From Bacteroidota bacterium (GTDB taxonomy: Bacteria > Bacteroidota > Bacteroidia > Bacteroidales > Lentimicrobiaceae), in NCBI GenBank assembly GCA_023434665.1, contig JAEYSM010000023.1:62001-126000 (forward strand): a stretch of 64,000 nt of DNA. The letters are read 5' to 3'. The notes beneath the pieces were generated by a model that did no database searches, was not told the DNA's origin, and worked only from the letters and a program-made list of their open reading frames with translations. This document shows positions 8,290 through 17,479 of the stretch, piece after piece. How positions within the stretch are numbered: the stretch's first letter is position 1; the number at the start of each line of letters is the position of its first letter. The position numbers and the translations under genes were made by a program.

Positions 8290-10056
8290 ATGGATAATTT
8301 TATTGTATCTGCTCGTAAATACAGACCTGCAGCTTTTAATACAGTCGTAGGTCAATCAGCTATTACAAATACTCTTAAGAATGCGATTAGGAATCAACAA
8401 GTTGCTCAGGCATTCCTTTTTACAGGCCCAAGGGGTGTTGGGAAAACTACATGTGCCAGAATTTTGGCCAAAACTATAAATTGCACCAATATAACAGCAG
8501 ATGGTGAAGCATGCGATATCTGTCCATCATGTACCTCTTTTAATAAATCCTCATCCTTTAACATATTTGAACTTGATGCTGCTTCAAACAATTCAGTTGA
8601 AGATATTCGAACACTCGTTGATCAGGTAAGAATTCCTCCTCAACATGGTTATAAAGTATATATAATCGATGAGGTTCACATGTTATCACAGGCTGCATTC
8701 AATGCGTTCCTGAAGACACTGGAAGAACCACCAACTTATGCAAAATTTATTCTTGCTACTACCGAGAAGCATAAAATACTTCCAACTATCCTTTCAAGAT
8801 GCCAGATTTTTGATTTTAGAAGAATAGGTGTCGAAGATATTTCAAGCCATCTACAATTCGTTGCTGAAAAAGAGAATATTAAAGCCGAACCTGAAGCATT
8901 GCATATTATCGCCCAGAAAGCTGACGGAGGATTAAGGGATGCATTGTCCATGTTTGATCAACTTGTTAGTTTCGCTGGCGATAATCTTACATATAAGCAA
9001 GTAATAGAGCACCTGAACGTACTTGATTACGAGTATTATTTCAGGATCACTAACCAGATCATTAACGGAAATATTAGTGAAACCTTACTGACGATTAACA
9101 AGATATTTGACAATGGTTTTGAAGGACAACACTTTCTGACAGGACTTGGGGAGCATTTCAGGAATCTTCTCGTAAGTAAAGACCCGGTAACACTGCCACT
9201 CCTTGAAATTACCCAAAGTGTAAAAGATCAGTATTTTAACCAATCATCTTTATGCAGCATTCCTTTTCTGCTAAAGTCACTTGAAATCATAAATGAGTTT
9301 GATATCAATTATAAGACAAGTAATAATAAGAAGCTACATGTAGAAATTGGTTTGATGCAATTGTGTAAATTGTCAGGTTCTCCAAGTTTAACTGTAATCC
9401 CACAATCAACATCTAATACGGTTCAGCCTGCCAAGCAACAATCCACACCAGTAGTCTCACAACCTAAAAGCGAAAAGGGCGTTGAACCACCAACGATTGA
9501 ACCAACAAAACAAACCGGAGATCAGACACAAAATAAATCCACAGACGCTGATACGAAAGAAAAAACAAAAAAAACATCCACTGCCACTGGATTGAATTTA
9601 GCAGGTATCCTCGGAGGTGGAAATATTTCTGGAAGAGCCAAACATCAAAATGCAGAAGAAACTGAAGAAGAACAGGTTTCATATGGACAAGAAACAGTGA
9701 CTTTATCAGCTATATTAAGGATATGGCAAGAATTAGTTGAAGAGTTGGCCAAAGAACTGCCATTGTTAAAAAATACTCTCCTGGATAGAAAACCCAAATT
9801 TGAGAATAATCAGGTTCAAATACTGGTTGAGAATGGAGTTCAACGGGAAGAAGTGTGGAAGAACAAGGGTAAACTAACTACCTTTTTACGAAAACGATTA
9901 AAGAATGATTTCCTATCTATCGAAATTATACTTGATCAGACCGAAGAAATAGAAAGAAAACCATATACTGACACAGAAAAATTTGAGTATCTGGCAAAGA
10001 AAGCCCCAACAATTCGCGAAATGAAGGATCAGTTGGGACTAGATCTTGAAATGTAA
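8290..10056 (+). CDS. dnaX: DNA polymerase III subunit gamma/tau
   Basis: Clamp-loader ATPase, 588 residues. AAA+ module with Walker A GPRGVGKTT near residue 45, a four-cysteine zinc module (CTN...CDICPSC), Walker B YIIDEVHMLS and sensor motif LATTEKHKILPTILSRC. A Pro/Thr/Gln/Lys-rich linker (about 370-430) leads to the tau-specific C-terminal domain. Only the full-length tau is evident; no slippery A/T tract for a gamma frameshift stands out. Confidence 0.96.
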   Translation: MDNFIVSARKYRPAAFNTVVGQSAITNTLKNAIRNQQVAQAFLFTGPRGVGKTTCARILAKTINCTNITADGEACDICPSCTSFNKSSSFNIFELDAASNNSVEDIRTLVDQVRIPPQHGYKVYIIDEVHMLSQAAFNAFLKTLEEPPTYAKFILATTEKHKILPTILSRCQIFDFRRIGVEDISSHLQFVAEKENIKAEPEALHIIAQKADGGLRDALSMFDQLVSFAGDNLTYKQVIEHLNVLDYEYYFRITNQIINGNISETLLTINKIFDNGFEGQHFLTGLGEHFRNLLVSKDPVTLPLLEITQSVKDQYFNQSSLCSIPFLLKSLEIINEFDINYKTSNNKKLHVEIGLMQLCKLSGSPSLTVIPQSTSNTVQPAKQQSTPVVSQPKSEKGVEPPTIEPTKQTGDQTQNKSTDADTKEKTKKTSTATGLNLAGILGGGNISGRAKHQNAEETEEEQVSYGQETVTLSAILRIWQELVEELAKELPLLKNTLLDRKPKFENNQVQILVENGVQREEVWKNKGKLTTFLRKRLKNDFLSIEIILDQTEEIERKPYTDTEKFEYLAKKAPTIREMKDQLGLDLEM

Positions 10057-10112
10057 TAACTTACGTCCAATAAAACTTAGTAGGATTTCGGCCTGTGAAA
10101 ATACTATCAGGC

Positions 10113-12698
10113 CTAATTGCGAAAAATAAGTTCTCCCTCTTTAGTGTCGAGGATTATTTCATTATCCTTGTTAATTTCATTTGCAAGTATTTTCTTTGAC
10201 AATTCATTGAGGACATTCCTCTGAATGACTCTTTTTACCGGACGGGCTCCATAATGAGGATCAAAGCCCATCTTACCCACTAATTGTACTGCTTGAGGAG
10301 TAAAACTAAAAATTATTCCATTTTTTTGAAGCATTTCTTTAACACCTGACAATTGGAGCGCTACTACTTGTTCTATCTCAACCTCTGATAGTGGTTTAAA
10401 CATGATAATTTCATCGATCCTGTTCAGGAACTCAGGTCTGATTGATTTCCGTAACATTATCATAACCTGCTCTTTGATATTATCGAAGAGTAAATTGGCA
10501 TTATCTTTATTCAATTCCTCCATACGTTCATTAATGTATTCAGAACCCAGATTTGAAGTCATAATAATAATGGAATTCTTAAAATCTGCTGTTCTGCCCT
10601 TGTTGTCGGTAAGTCTTCCTTCATCCAGTACTTGAAGAAGAATGTTAAATACATCGGGATGTGCTTTCTCTATTTCGTCCAGTAAGACAACTGAATAGGG
10701 TTTACGACGGATTTTCTCGGTTAATTGACCTCCTTCATCATAACCTACATATCCTGGAGGTGCACCAACAAGGCGGGAAACTGTATGGCGTTCCTGATAT
10801 TCTGACATATCGATCCTAACCATTGAGCTCTCATCATTAAACAAGAATTCTGCAAGAGCTTTTGCCAGTTCTGTTTTACCAACACCAGTAGTACCAAGGA
10901 AAATGAATGAGCCAATAGGCCTTCGTGAATCAGATAGTCCTGCACGACTCCTTCTGATTGCATCAGATACAGCTTCAATTGCTTCATCCTGACCAATCAC
11001 TCTCCTATGCAACTCTTCTTCAAGCGAAAGTAATTTTTCCCTTTCACTTTGAAGCATTCGGGTAACAGGAATACCTGTCCACCGGGATACAATTTCAGCA
11101 ATCTCTTCAGCAGCCACTTCTTCTTTAATCAGTGCACCTGAGACCTGCATTTGTTGTATCCTTTGCTTAAGATCGTCGAGTTTTTGTTCAGCCTCCTTGA
11201 TCTTGCCATATCTTATTTCAGCCACCTTGCCGTAATCACCTTCTCTTTCAGCTCTGTCAGCTTCATATTTTAAGTCCTCAATTTCCTTTTTTGTTTGTTG
11301 AAGTTGTTCAACCACTTCTTTTTCACTCTGCCATTTAGCAGCAATATTATTTCTATCTTCTATGAGATTTGACAATTCTTCATTCAGAATTTTAAGTCTC
11401 ACCTCATCGCCTTCTCTGGTTATTCCGGCTTTCTCAATTTCCAGTTGTTTTATCCGACGATCTGCCTGATCTAACTCTTCCGGCACTGAATTAATTTCTA
11501 GCCTAAGCCTTGCTGCAGCTTCATCAATAAGATCAATAGCCTTATCCGGAAGATACCTGTCACTGATATATCTTTGGGAAAGTTCAACCGAAGCAACAAT
11601 TGCCTCATCCTTAATCCTTACTTTATGGTGTGTTTCGTATCGTTCTTTAAGTCCTCTGAGAATAGAAATTGCACTCAATGCATCAGGCTCCTCAACCATT
11701 ACAATCTGAAATCTTCGTTCAAGAGCCTTGTCCTTCTCGAAATATTTTTGATATTCTTTTAGTGTTGTAGCTCCAATAGCTCTCAATTCACCCCTAGCAA
11801 GAGCAGGTTTTAGGATATTAGCAGCATCCATTGCACCTTCTCCCCCACCTGCGCCGACAAGTGTATGAATTTCGTCGATAAAGAGTATTACCTCTCCATT
11901 CGATGAAATCACTTCATTTATAACTGCCTTGAGTCGTTCTTCAAATTCGCCCTTATATTTAGCTCCGGCAATAAGTGCACCCATGTCAAGCGAAAACAGT
12001 AATTTTGTTTTAAGAGTTTCAGGCACATCCCCATTTATTATCCTATGAGCTATACCCTCGGCTATGGCTGTTTTACCTACTCCTGGCTCGCCTATTAAAA
12101 TCGGATTATTCTTAGTTCTGCGACTCAATATTTGAAGCACTCGTCGAATTTCATCATCTCTTCCAATTACTGGGTCTAGTTTACCTGCACGTGCCAGATC
12201 ATTAAGGTTTCGGGCATAACGGTTTAATGCATTCCAGGTTTCATCAGATGATGCCGTCCTTACTCCAGAACCTTTACGGAGATCAACTATAGAAGATGTA
12301 AGTTCTTTCTCATTTATGCCATATTTCTTTAATAATGAAGATATTTCATCCCCTGCTGCAAGAAGACCCAATAACAAATGCTCCACAGAAACATAATCAT
12401 CATTCATTTTCTTTGAAACGAGATTTGCCTCCTGAAGAGCCTTATTGGCTTTATGACTGAGGTATTGCTCCCCTGCTCCTGTAACTTTTGGGAATGAGTT
12501 AATCTGACTATCAATAATATTTTTAAATCTCAAAATGTCGACATCAAACTTACCTAATAAGAAAGGAGTTATGTTTTCATCGGTTTCTAACAATCCTTTC
12601 ATCAGATGAGCAGTTTCTACAGACTGATTACTATTTGCAGAGGCGATTTCCTGAGCCTTTTGAATAGCTTTTTGTGTCTTAATAGTTAGGTTGTCCAT
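10113..12698 (-). CDS. clpB: ATP-dependent chaperone ClpB
   Basis: Hsp100 disaggregase, 861 residues from the chosen start. N domain with two Clp repeats, NBD1 with GEPGVGKTAIAEG, a coiled-coil M domain (about residues 400-530), NBD2 with GTTGVGKTELAKAL, and arginine-finger/sensor regions (EFLNRIDEIIMF, FDPHYGARPVKR). The M domain and the lack of a ClpP-binding loop separate it from ClpA/ClpC. Start: an ATG at 12710 lies in frame, but MDNLTIKTQKAIQKAQ at 12698 matches family N-termini better. Confidence 0.97.
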   Translation of the reverse strand: MDNLTIKTQKAIQKAQEIASANSNQSVETAHLMKGLLETDENITPFLLGKFDVDILRFKNIIDSQINSFPKVTGAGEQYLSHKANKALQEANLVSKKMNDDYVSVEHLLLGLLAAGDEISSLLKKYGINEKELTSSIVDLRKGSGVRTASSDETWNALNRYARNLNDLARAGKLDPVIGRDDEIRRVLQILSRRTKNNPILIGEPGVGKTAIAEGIAHRIINGDVPETLKTKLLFSLDMGALIAGAKYKGEFEERLKAVINEVISSNGEVILFIDEIHTLVGAGGGEGAMDAANILKPALARGELRAIGATTLKEYQKYFEKDKALERRFQIVMVEEPDALSAISILRGLKERYETHHKVRIKDEAIVASVELSQRYISDRYLPDKAIDLIDEAAARLRLEINSVPEELDQADRRIKQLEIEKAGITREGDEVRLKILNEELSNLIEDRNNIAAKWQSEKEVVEQLQQTKKEIEDLKYEADRAEREGDYGKVAEIRYGKIKEAEQKLDDLKQRIQQMQVSGALIKEEVAAEEIAEIVSRWTGIPVTRMLQSEREKLLSLEEELHRRVIGQDEAIEAVSDAIRRSRAGLSDSRRPIGSFIFLGTTGVGKTELAKALAEFLFNDESSMVRIDMSEYQERHTVSRLVGAPPGYVGYDEGGQLTEKIRRKPYSVVLLDEIEKAHPDVFNILLQVLDEGRLTDNKGRTADFKNSIIIMTSNLGSEYINERMEELNKDNANLLFDNIKEQVMIMLRKSIRPEFLNRIDEIIMFKPLSEVEIEQVVALQLSGVKEMLQKNGIIFSFTPQAVQLVGKMGFDPHYGARPVKRVIQRNVLNELSKKILANEINKDNEIILDTKEGELIFRN

Positions 12699-12839
12699 AC
12701 TTATATGCATTTAATTAGTGACGGCAAAATACCTGCCAATCAAGGTATTAAGTCATTTTGACAATATTGATTATAAAACCGGTGACATCTTGACATAAAT
12801 AAATATCGTATCAAACAAACAATTCAACTTAACACCTGT

Positions 12840-12847
12840 TAACTTTG
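12840..12847 (+). promoter_or_regulatory. -7 element TAACTTTG for the pyrophosphatase gene
   Basis: TAnnTTTG match 25 bp before the ATG at 12873; no clear -33 element. Confidence 0.4.
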
Positions 12848-12872
12848 CCATTCCACAAATAACGTATGTAAA

Positions 12873-13544
12873 ATGGCAAATCGCATAATGGATCCTATTG
12901 GAAGATTGATGGGATTACGGTATAAATCACATCCATGGCATGGTGTTGATATAGGTAAAGATGCACCTGATATCCTGACCTGTTTCGTTGAAATGGTAAC
13001 TACTGATACTGTGAAGTATGAGGTAGATAAAGTGTCGGGATATCTAAGAATCGACAGACCTCAGAAATATTCAAATGTATTACCCGCACTCTATGGCTTT
13101 ATTCCTCAGACACTTTGTGCTGAGAACGTTGGAAATCTTGCTAGTGAGAAAACCAACAGAGAAGGCATTATTGGGGATGGTGATCCATTGGATATCTGCA
13201 TTCTTTCTGAAAAGTACATTTCGCATGGGGATCTACTGGTTGCAGCTATCCCCATAGGTGGATTCCGGATGATAGATGGTAATGAAGCTGATGATAAAAT
13301 AATAGCAGTCCTGAAAAATGATGCTGTTTATGGGGAATATAATCATGTTGACCAATTACCACTTTTAATTGTTGACAGGCTCAAACATTATTTTCTTACT
13401 TATAAGGATTTACCTGGAGTAACAAGAGATTCGGAGATAACACATATCTACGGACCTGAAGAAGCAAAAGAGGTAATTGAAGCCTCTATTGAAGATTATA
13501 GGAGGAAATTTGAAAACCTTGATACCTTATTGTCTGAAGTTTAA
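12873..13544 (+). CDS. ppa: Inorganic pyrophosphatase (family I)
   Basis: Hydrolyses pyrophosphate to phosphate and so drives biosynthetic reactions. The 223-residue protein has the metal-binding signature GDGDPLDICILSE, the KYEVDKVSGYLRIDR segment and the YGFIPQTLC region expected for soluble family I enzymes, with a longer N-terminus as in many Bacteroidota. Cytoplasmic; no membrane segments, so not the H+/Na+-pumping type. The start ATGGCAAATCGC follows the -7 element. Confidence 0.93.
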   Translation: MANRIMDPIGRLMGLRYKSHPWHGVDIGKDAPDILTCFVEMVTTDTVKYEVDKVSGYLRIDRPQKYSNVLPALYGFIPQTLCAENVGNLASEKTNREGIIGDGDPLDICILSEKYISHGDLLVAAIPIGGFRMIDGNEADDKIIAVLKNDAVYGEYNHVDQLPLLIVDRLKHYFLTYKDLPGVTRDSEITHIYGPEEAKEVIEASIEDYRRKFENLDTLLSEV

Positions 13545-13590
13545 ACACAATTGGGGTATCTGAGTGTTTATAAGAAAAGAATCTCTACTC

Positions 13591-13965
13591 ATGGTAAAAG
13601 CAACAGATAAGAAAACACTAGTGATAGGGGCGAGTTTAAACCCTTCAAGATTTTCTAATATATGCATAAATACCTTAGTTGATAATAATATTCCTGCTTT
13701 TGCGATTGGTCTGAGAACTGGCGAAGTTGCCGGAGTTAAAATAGTAACCGGAAAACCGGCATTCGAAGACATTCACACTGTAACACTTTATCTTTCACCA
13801 ACAAATCAGAGAGAGTATTGCGATTATATCATAGGTCTTAATCCTAAAAGAATAATTTTCAATCCAGGAACCTGGAACCCGGAATTGGTAAAAAAAGCTA
13901 AGGAAGCTCAAATAGAGGTTGCCAATAATTGCACGTTAATGATGATTTCAGGCGATTATTATTAA
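13591..13965 (+). CDS. CoA-binding domain protein (YccU-like)
   Basis: 124-residue Rossmann-fold protein of the CoA-binding family: TLVIGASLNPSRFSNICI at the N-terminus (nucleotide loop), then LRTGEVAGVKIVTGKPAF and IIFNPGTWNPELVKKA. A GTG start at 13564 would add nine residues; the ATG at 13591 begins just before the conserved strand and is preferred. It follows ppa by 46 bp and may be co-transcribed. Family proteins are small ligand-binding proteins without an assigned reaction. Confidence 0.75.
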   Translation: MVKATDKKTLVIGASLNPSRFSNICINTLVDNNIPAFAIGLRTGEVAGVKIVTGKPAFEDIHTVTLYLSPTNQREYCDYIIGLNPKRIIFNPGTWNPELVKKAKEAQIEVANNCTLMMISGDYY

Positions 13966-14075
13966 TTTTTAATCAACTGCACACCAAAAAGTTCGCTGCA
14001 TCGTTCTTGTCATGCATAAAAAGAATTAATTTAGCCAATTGATTCTTAGTTTTTCTGAAATCAGGATTATTATTT

Positions 14076-15344
14076 ATGATAGACCGATTATCTAAGGTGC
14101 TTCAAATATTTTTTATAGCTACCTGCCTTTCAATTTCTGCGGTTAATGCTTTCGCACAAAATATTACCAGCATTCCGGGCCCCGGGCAACAGGTTTGTTC
14201 AGGCGACCAGTTTGTTGCTCCTGTGATGGTGACTTCAATTGAAAACGTTGACTCTTTGTTCCTAACTGTTAGGTATAATCCAACTACTCTTCAATATCTA
14301 AGTGAACGGCAGCATAATCCGCTCTTACAAGCAGCAGGATTTTTTACCGTTCAAAATCCTAATGATAGTACAGTAACCATAAAATGGGTATCAGCAGATA
14401 ATCCACAAACAATTGTAAACGATAAATTACTTGAACTTGTATTCAGAGTGATGAAGAATTCAGGGAGTATAGGTTTTAATGAAGAAGCCTCGTGGTTCAG
14501 AAACTCATCTGGAGACATTGATACGGAATATACAAGTACTGGTATAAGTCTCTTTCCGCTATTATCGGTCATATTGGAAGAAATAGATGCCACTTGTCCA
14601 AATGAGTGTGATGCAAATATTGCAGCTTTTGTGACTGGTGGTGCCAAACCTTATACTTTTCTGTGGCAGGGCAATCCTTCTATATTCGATAGTGTATTTA
14701 CAGGCGCCTGTGGTGGTGTAAACAATCTGAATGTAACTGATGCCAATGGTTGTGTGCTTGACACAAATTTCACAGTAAGTGTTCTGGAAGCCTCGGAGAT
14801 TGAATTAGTTACAACCCCCGATACCGTTTATCTTCAGAATCCTGTAATTCACTTTTCTTTTACTGGTGACCAGGATGTAGTAAACTGGTTCTGGGATTTT
14901 GGTGATGGTTCGCAAGGTTCAACTGAACAAAGTCCGGTTCATTTATACAACACTGCATCCAATCCTGAAATTGAAAGATATATCGCGGTACTAAACGTTG
15001 TTAGCCAAAGTGGTTGCGTTGACACAGCTTCTGTTTCTATTCCAATTAGTGAAGTGAACTTATTTATCCCAAATGTATTTACACCTGGTCCGGATGATCA
15101 GATAAACAACTATTTTAAGATTGCCAAACAAGAGAATGATCAAAAAATCCCTATAGATCAGGAGTATATAAGGATGGAACTGGTTGTTCTTGACAGATGG
15201 GGCCGTAAAGTTTACGATAACAGTAATTATCGTAATGATTGGGACGGTGGAAATCTTCCGGAAGGAACATATTACTACCGCTTAAACACTTATGGTTACT
15301 TCAAGAATGAGAGCTTTAAGGGAGCTGTAACTATTCTAAGATAA
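14076..15344 (+). CDS. Secreted T9SS type B cargo protein with SprB-like and PKD domains
   Basis: 422 residues. Signal peptide to about 27 (NAFAQ), a cohesin-like beta domain (about 30-165: VDSLFLTVRYNPTTLQY), one SprB-type repeat with paired cysteines (about 170-230, including NLNVTDANGCVLDTNF), a PKD domain (NWFWDFGDGSQGSTEQSP) and a gliding-motility-type C-terminal domain (IPNVFTPGPDDQIN, LDRWGRKVYD, DWDGGNLPEGTYYYR). The last part is the CHU_C/type B sorting signal, so it should be exported by T9SS to the surface. Its 3' end overlaps the convergent gene at 15331 by 14 bp. Confidence 0.87.
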   Translation: MIDRLSKVLQIFFIATCLSISAVNAFAQNITSIPGPGQQVCSGDQFVAPVMVTSIENVDSLFLTVRYNPTTLQYLSERQHNPLLQAAGFFTVQNPNDSTVTIKWVSADNPQTIVNDKLLELVFRVMKNSGSIGFNEEASWFRNSSGDIDTEYTSTGISLFPLLSVILEEIDATCPNECDANIAAFVTGGAKPYTFLWQGNPSIFDSVFTGACGGVNNLNVTDANGCVLDTNFTVSVLEASEIELVTTPDTVYLQNPVIHFSFTGDQDVVNWFWDFGDGSQGSTEQSPVHLYNTASNPEIERYIAVLNVVSQSGCVDTASVSIPISEVNLFIPNVFTPGPDDQINNYFKIAKQENDQKIPIDQEYIRMELVVLDRWGRKVYDNSNYRNDWDGGNLPEGTYYYRLNTYGYFKNESFKGAVTILR

Positions 15345-15600
15345 GTTTTTTGCTGGTAAAATTCATCTTTTCGACCAAAACGCCTTCAATCATCAGAAGT
15401 TCGTTTTCAAGTTTAATCCATTCGTTTTCATCACCGGTCAACTCTAAAATAATTAATCCAGCTGCATCCGATTCCATGTCCTCATCATTTAAACCTAATC
15501 TTGTTTTGATTGAACAGCCATAACGGGTGAGCACCTTCTGAACTTCACCAGCTAGTTGAAAGCGATTGGTGACTTGTATCCCTAAAATCCTTATATTCAT
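15331..15600 (-). CDS. TM1266-like iron-only hydrogenase system regulator (copy 2)
   Basis: 89 residues with an ACT/NikR-C-like pattern: starts RILGIQVTNRFQLAGEVQKVL, then IKTRLGL and LIILELTGDENEW. Proteins of this small family occur beside hydE/hydG in [FeFe] hydrogenase maturation clusters. It is a paralogue of the gene 16 bp upstream and is the third gene of a hydG operon. Shared pattern between the two: R, Q.VL/ILS, IK(T/S)RLG, G..IL.L(T/S)G, W I..E..L. Function is unproven in the family; a ligand-sensing role is inference. Confidence 0.72.
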   Translation of the reverse strand: MNIRILGIQVTNRFQLAGEVQKVLTRYGCSIKTRLGLNDEDMESDAAGLIILELTGDENEWIKLENELLMIEGVLVEKMNFTSKKLILE

Positions 15601-15616
15601 GTGAAGAGTTTGAATG

Positions 15617-15874
15617 TTATTGTATAAAAGACATCTTTTGCATTTCTACACCATCTATATCAGATAGCTGTCCTTCAAAGTTAATCCAATCTGTTGCCTC
15701 TCCTGAAAGTGTTAATATTACGAAGCCTGTTCTACTGCATGTGTTTTCATTTAACTCATGAAAACCTAACCTGCTTTTGATCAAGTGAGAATTTTCAGAA
15801 AGAATTTTCTGTAAACGACCCGCTTCTTTAATTCTATCGCGGATAATCAATCCAATAATACGTGTTTGTTTCAT
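15617..15874 (-). CDS. TM1266-like iron-only hydrogenase system regulator (copy 1)
   Basis: 85 residues, directly downstream of hydG (11 bp). Starts IIGLIIRDRIKEAGRLQKIL and carries IKSRLGFHE and VILTLSGEATDWINFEGQL, the pattern of TM1266-type regulators of the iron-only hydrogenase system. It forms a tandem pair with the gene at 15331; the two are clearly diverged, so this is not a recent duplication. No DNA-binding domain is visible. Confidence 0.75.
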   Translation of the reverse strand: MKQTRIIGLIIRDRIKEAGRLQKILSENSHLIKSRLGFHELNENTCSRTGFVILTLSGEATDWINFEGQLSDIDGVEMQKMSFIQ

Positions 15875-15885
15875 AATGTATTACT

Positions 15886-17325
15886 TTAAAAGTAAATATC
15901 CCTTTTGCCATCCTTTATTAATTCAAGCCTGTTTCTTAATTCTTTGATACTCACAGCATCGCTTTGACCTTCAAGATCTTTAATATTTTTCTCAATTACT
16001 TCCCAACCCTTTATCTTTGTATTCTGAGGAGCATAATCTTCAAGGTATTCAGCCAGGGTAAGCATTGCATTTGGAGAGCAAAATCTCTTTATAAACCCGG
16101 GTACTGAAAACTCCATGAAATGTTCGCCAGTTCTATTTAGTCTATAACATGCAGTACAGAATGAGGGAAGATAATCTTTCTGAAGAAGCTCATCGATAAT
16201 TTCATTCAACGAGCGATTGTCATTTATCTGGAACTGCTCCTTATTAAGATTCTGTTGCTCATTTAAGGAATGTTCTGCATAAGATCCTAATTCAAGCTTT
16301 GTTCCTCCATCAATTTGAGAAACGCCAAACTGAATAACTTCTTCTCTTAATTTGGCTGGTTCGCGCGCGGTTAGAATCATACCTGTATATGGTACAGCCA
16401 ATCGTAAAATTGCTACTAATCTCGCAAAATCTTCATCACTTACTGAGTAATCCATTCCGATCTTCAATGAAGAAGCATCTTTTATTCGCGGAAAAGAAAT
16501 GGTGTGAGGCCCAACATTGTAACATGCCTCCAAATGATTTGTGTGACGGACAAGCCCCAGTACCTCAAATCGCCAGTCATATAAACCAAATAAAGCACCA
16601 ATACCAACATCGTCAATACCAGCCTCCTGAGCTCTGTCAAGGGATGTTAGCCTATATTCAAAGTTCCTTTTAATTCCTCCTAAATGGTACTTTTTATAAG
16701 CTTCAGGATGGTAAGTTTCCTGAAAAATCTGGTAAGTACCTATACCTGCTTCTTTAATAATTCTGAATCCATCAATATCGAGTGGAGCCGCATTAATATT
16801 TACTCTTCTAATCTCTCCTGAACCTGTTTTTACACCATAAACAATCTTTACCGTATGAGCTATATACTCAGGAGAATATTCCGGATGTTCACCATAGACA
16901 AGAATCAACCTTTTCTGTCCATTTTTCTCAAGCGCTTCTACTTCCTGAACAAGCAATTGATCGGATAAAGTTGTTCTGATTGCTTCTTTATTCGAAACTC
17001 TAAATCCGCAATACTGGCAATTATTTATACACTTATTTCCAACGTATAGTGGTGCAAAAAGTACAATTCTGTTACCGTATACACGCTTTTTAAGTTCTCT
17101 GGCACCTTCCTTTATTTCTTCAATGAGTTCGGGATCAGTTGCATTAATTAGAACTGCCGTTTCTTCAAGCGTCAATCTTTGCTTATTTAATGATTTCTGA
17201 ATAATCTCTCTAACTCTATTCTTTTCCGGAACGGTTTTATTAATAAGATCCCATATCTCTTCTGGATCAATAAAAGGTTTCATTCTTTGATCTGGGATAC
17301 GACATTTTTCAGGTGTGAATATCAT
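15886..17325 (-). CDS. hydG: [FeFe] hydrogenase H-cluster maturase HydG
   Basis: Radical-SAM tyrosine lyase that makes the CO and CN ligands of the H-cluster. The 479-residue protein has the SAM cluster motif CX3CX2C (C99, C103, C106) and the C-terminal auxiliary cluster motif CX2CX22C (C390, C393, C416), which separates HydG from the related ThiH. The QETYHPEAYKKYH segment is also present. The in-frame ATG at residue 15 (MKPFIDPEEIW) is an alternative start. HydE and HydF are not in this window. It serves the [FeFe] enzymes encoded at 21563-30012. Confidence 0.96.
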   Translation of the reverse strand: MIFTPEKCRIPDQRMKPFIDPEEIWDLINKTVPEKNRVREIIQKSLNKQRLTLEETAVLINATDPELIEEIKEGARELKKRVYGNRIVLFAPLYVGNKCINNCQYCGFRVSNKEAIRTTLSDQLLVQEVEALEKNGQKRLILVYGEHPEYSPEYIAHTVKIVYGVKTGSGEIRRVNINAAPLDIDGFRIIKEAGIGTYQIFQETYHPEAYKKYHLGGIKRNFEYRLTSLDRAQEAGIDDVGIGALFGLYDWRFEVLGLVRHTNHLEACYNVGPHTISFPRIKDASSLKIGMDYSVSDEDFARLVAILRLAVPYTGMILTAREPAKLREEVIQFGVSQIDGGTKLELGSYAEHSLNEQQNLNKEQFQINDNRSLNEIIDELLQKDYLPSFCTACYRLNRTGEHFMEFSVPGFIKRFCSPNAMLTLAEYLEDYAPQNTKIKGWEVIEKNIKDLEGQSDAVSIKELRNRLELIKDGKRDIYF

Positions 17326-17360
17326 GATTCTTTTGATTTAACAAGGTGTAATTCAGAATA

Positions 17361-17368
17361 CAAAGATA
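17361..17368 (-). promoter_or_regulatory. -7 element TATCTTTG for the hydG operon
   Basis: Reverse complement of CAAAGATA, a full TAnnTTTG match about 36 bp upstream of the hydG start; a CAAA at 17393 is somewhat too far to be a good -33. A single TTGTTAA half-site (Rex-like left arm) lies at 17338-17344 on this strand, without its partner arm. Confidence 0.45.
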
Positions 17369-17479
17369 CAATATATAGCCACTCATTGTTCTCAAAAAAC
17401 ACATTAATTATGATAAGCGACGCATTAATTCACGTGTCTATCAATTTCATTATGTGATACTTAGATACTATTTCTGGCC

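Noticed and set aside
17338..17344. TTGTTAA upstream of hydG as a Rex operator
   Set aside because: Only one arm is present; the other half matches at two of seven positions.
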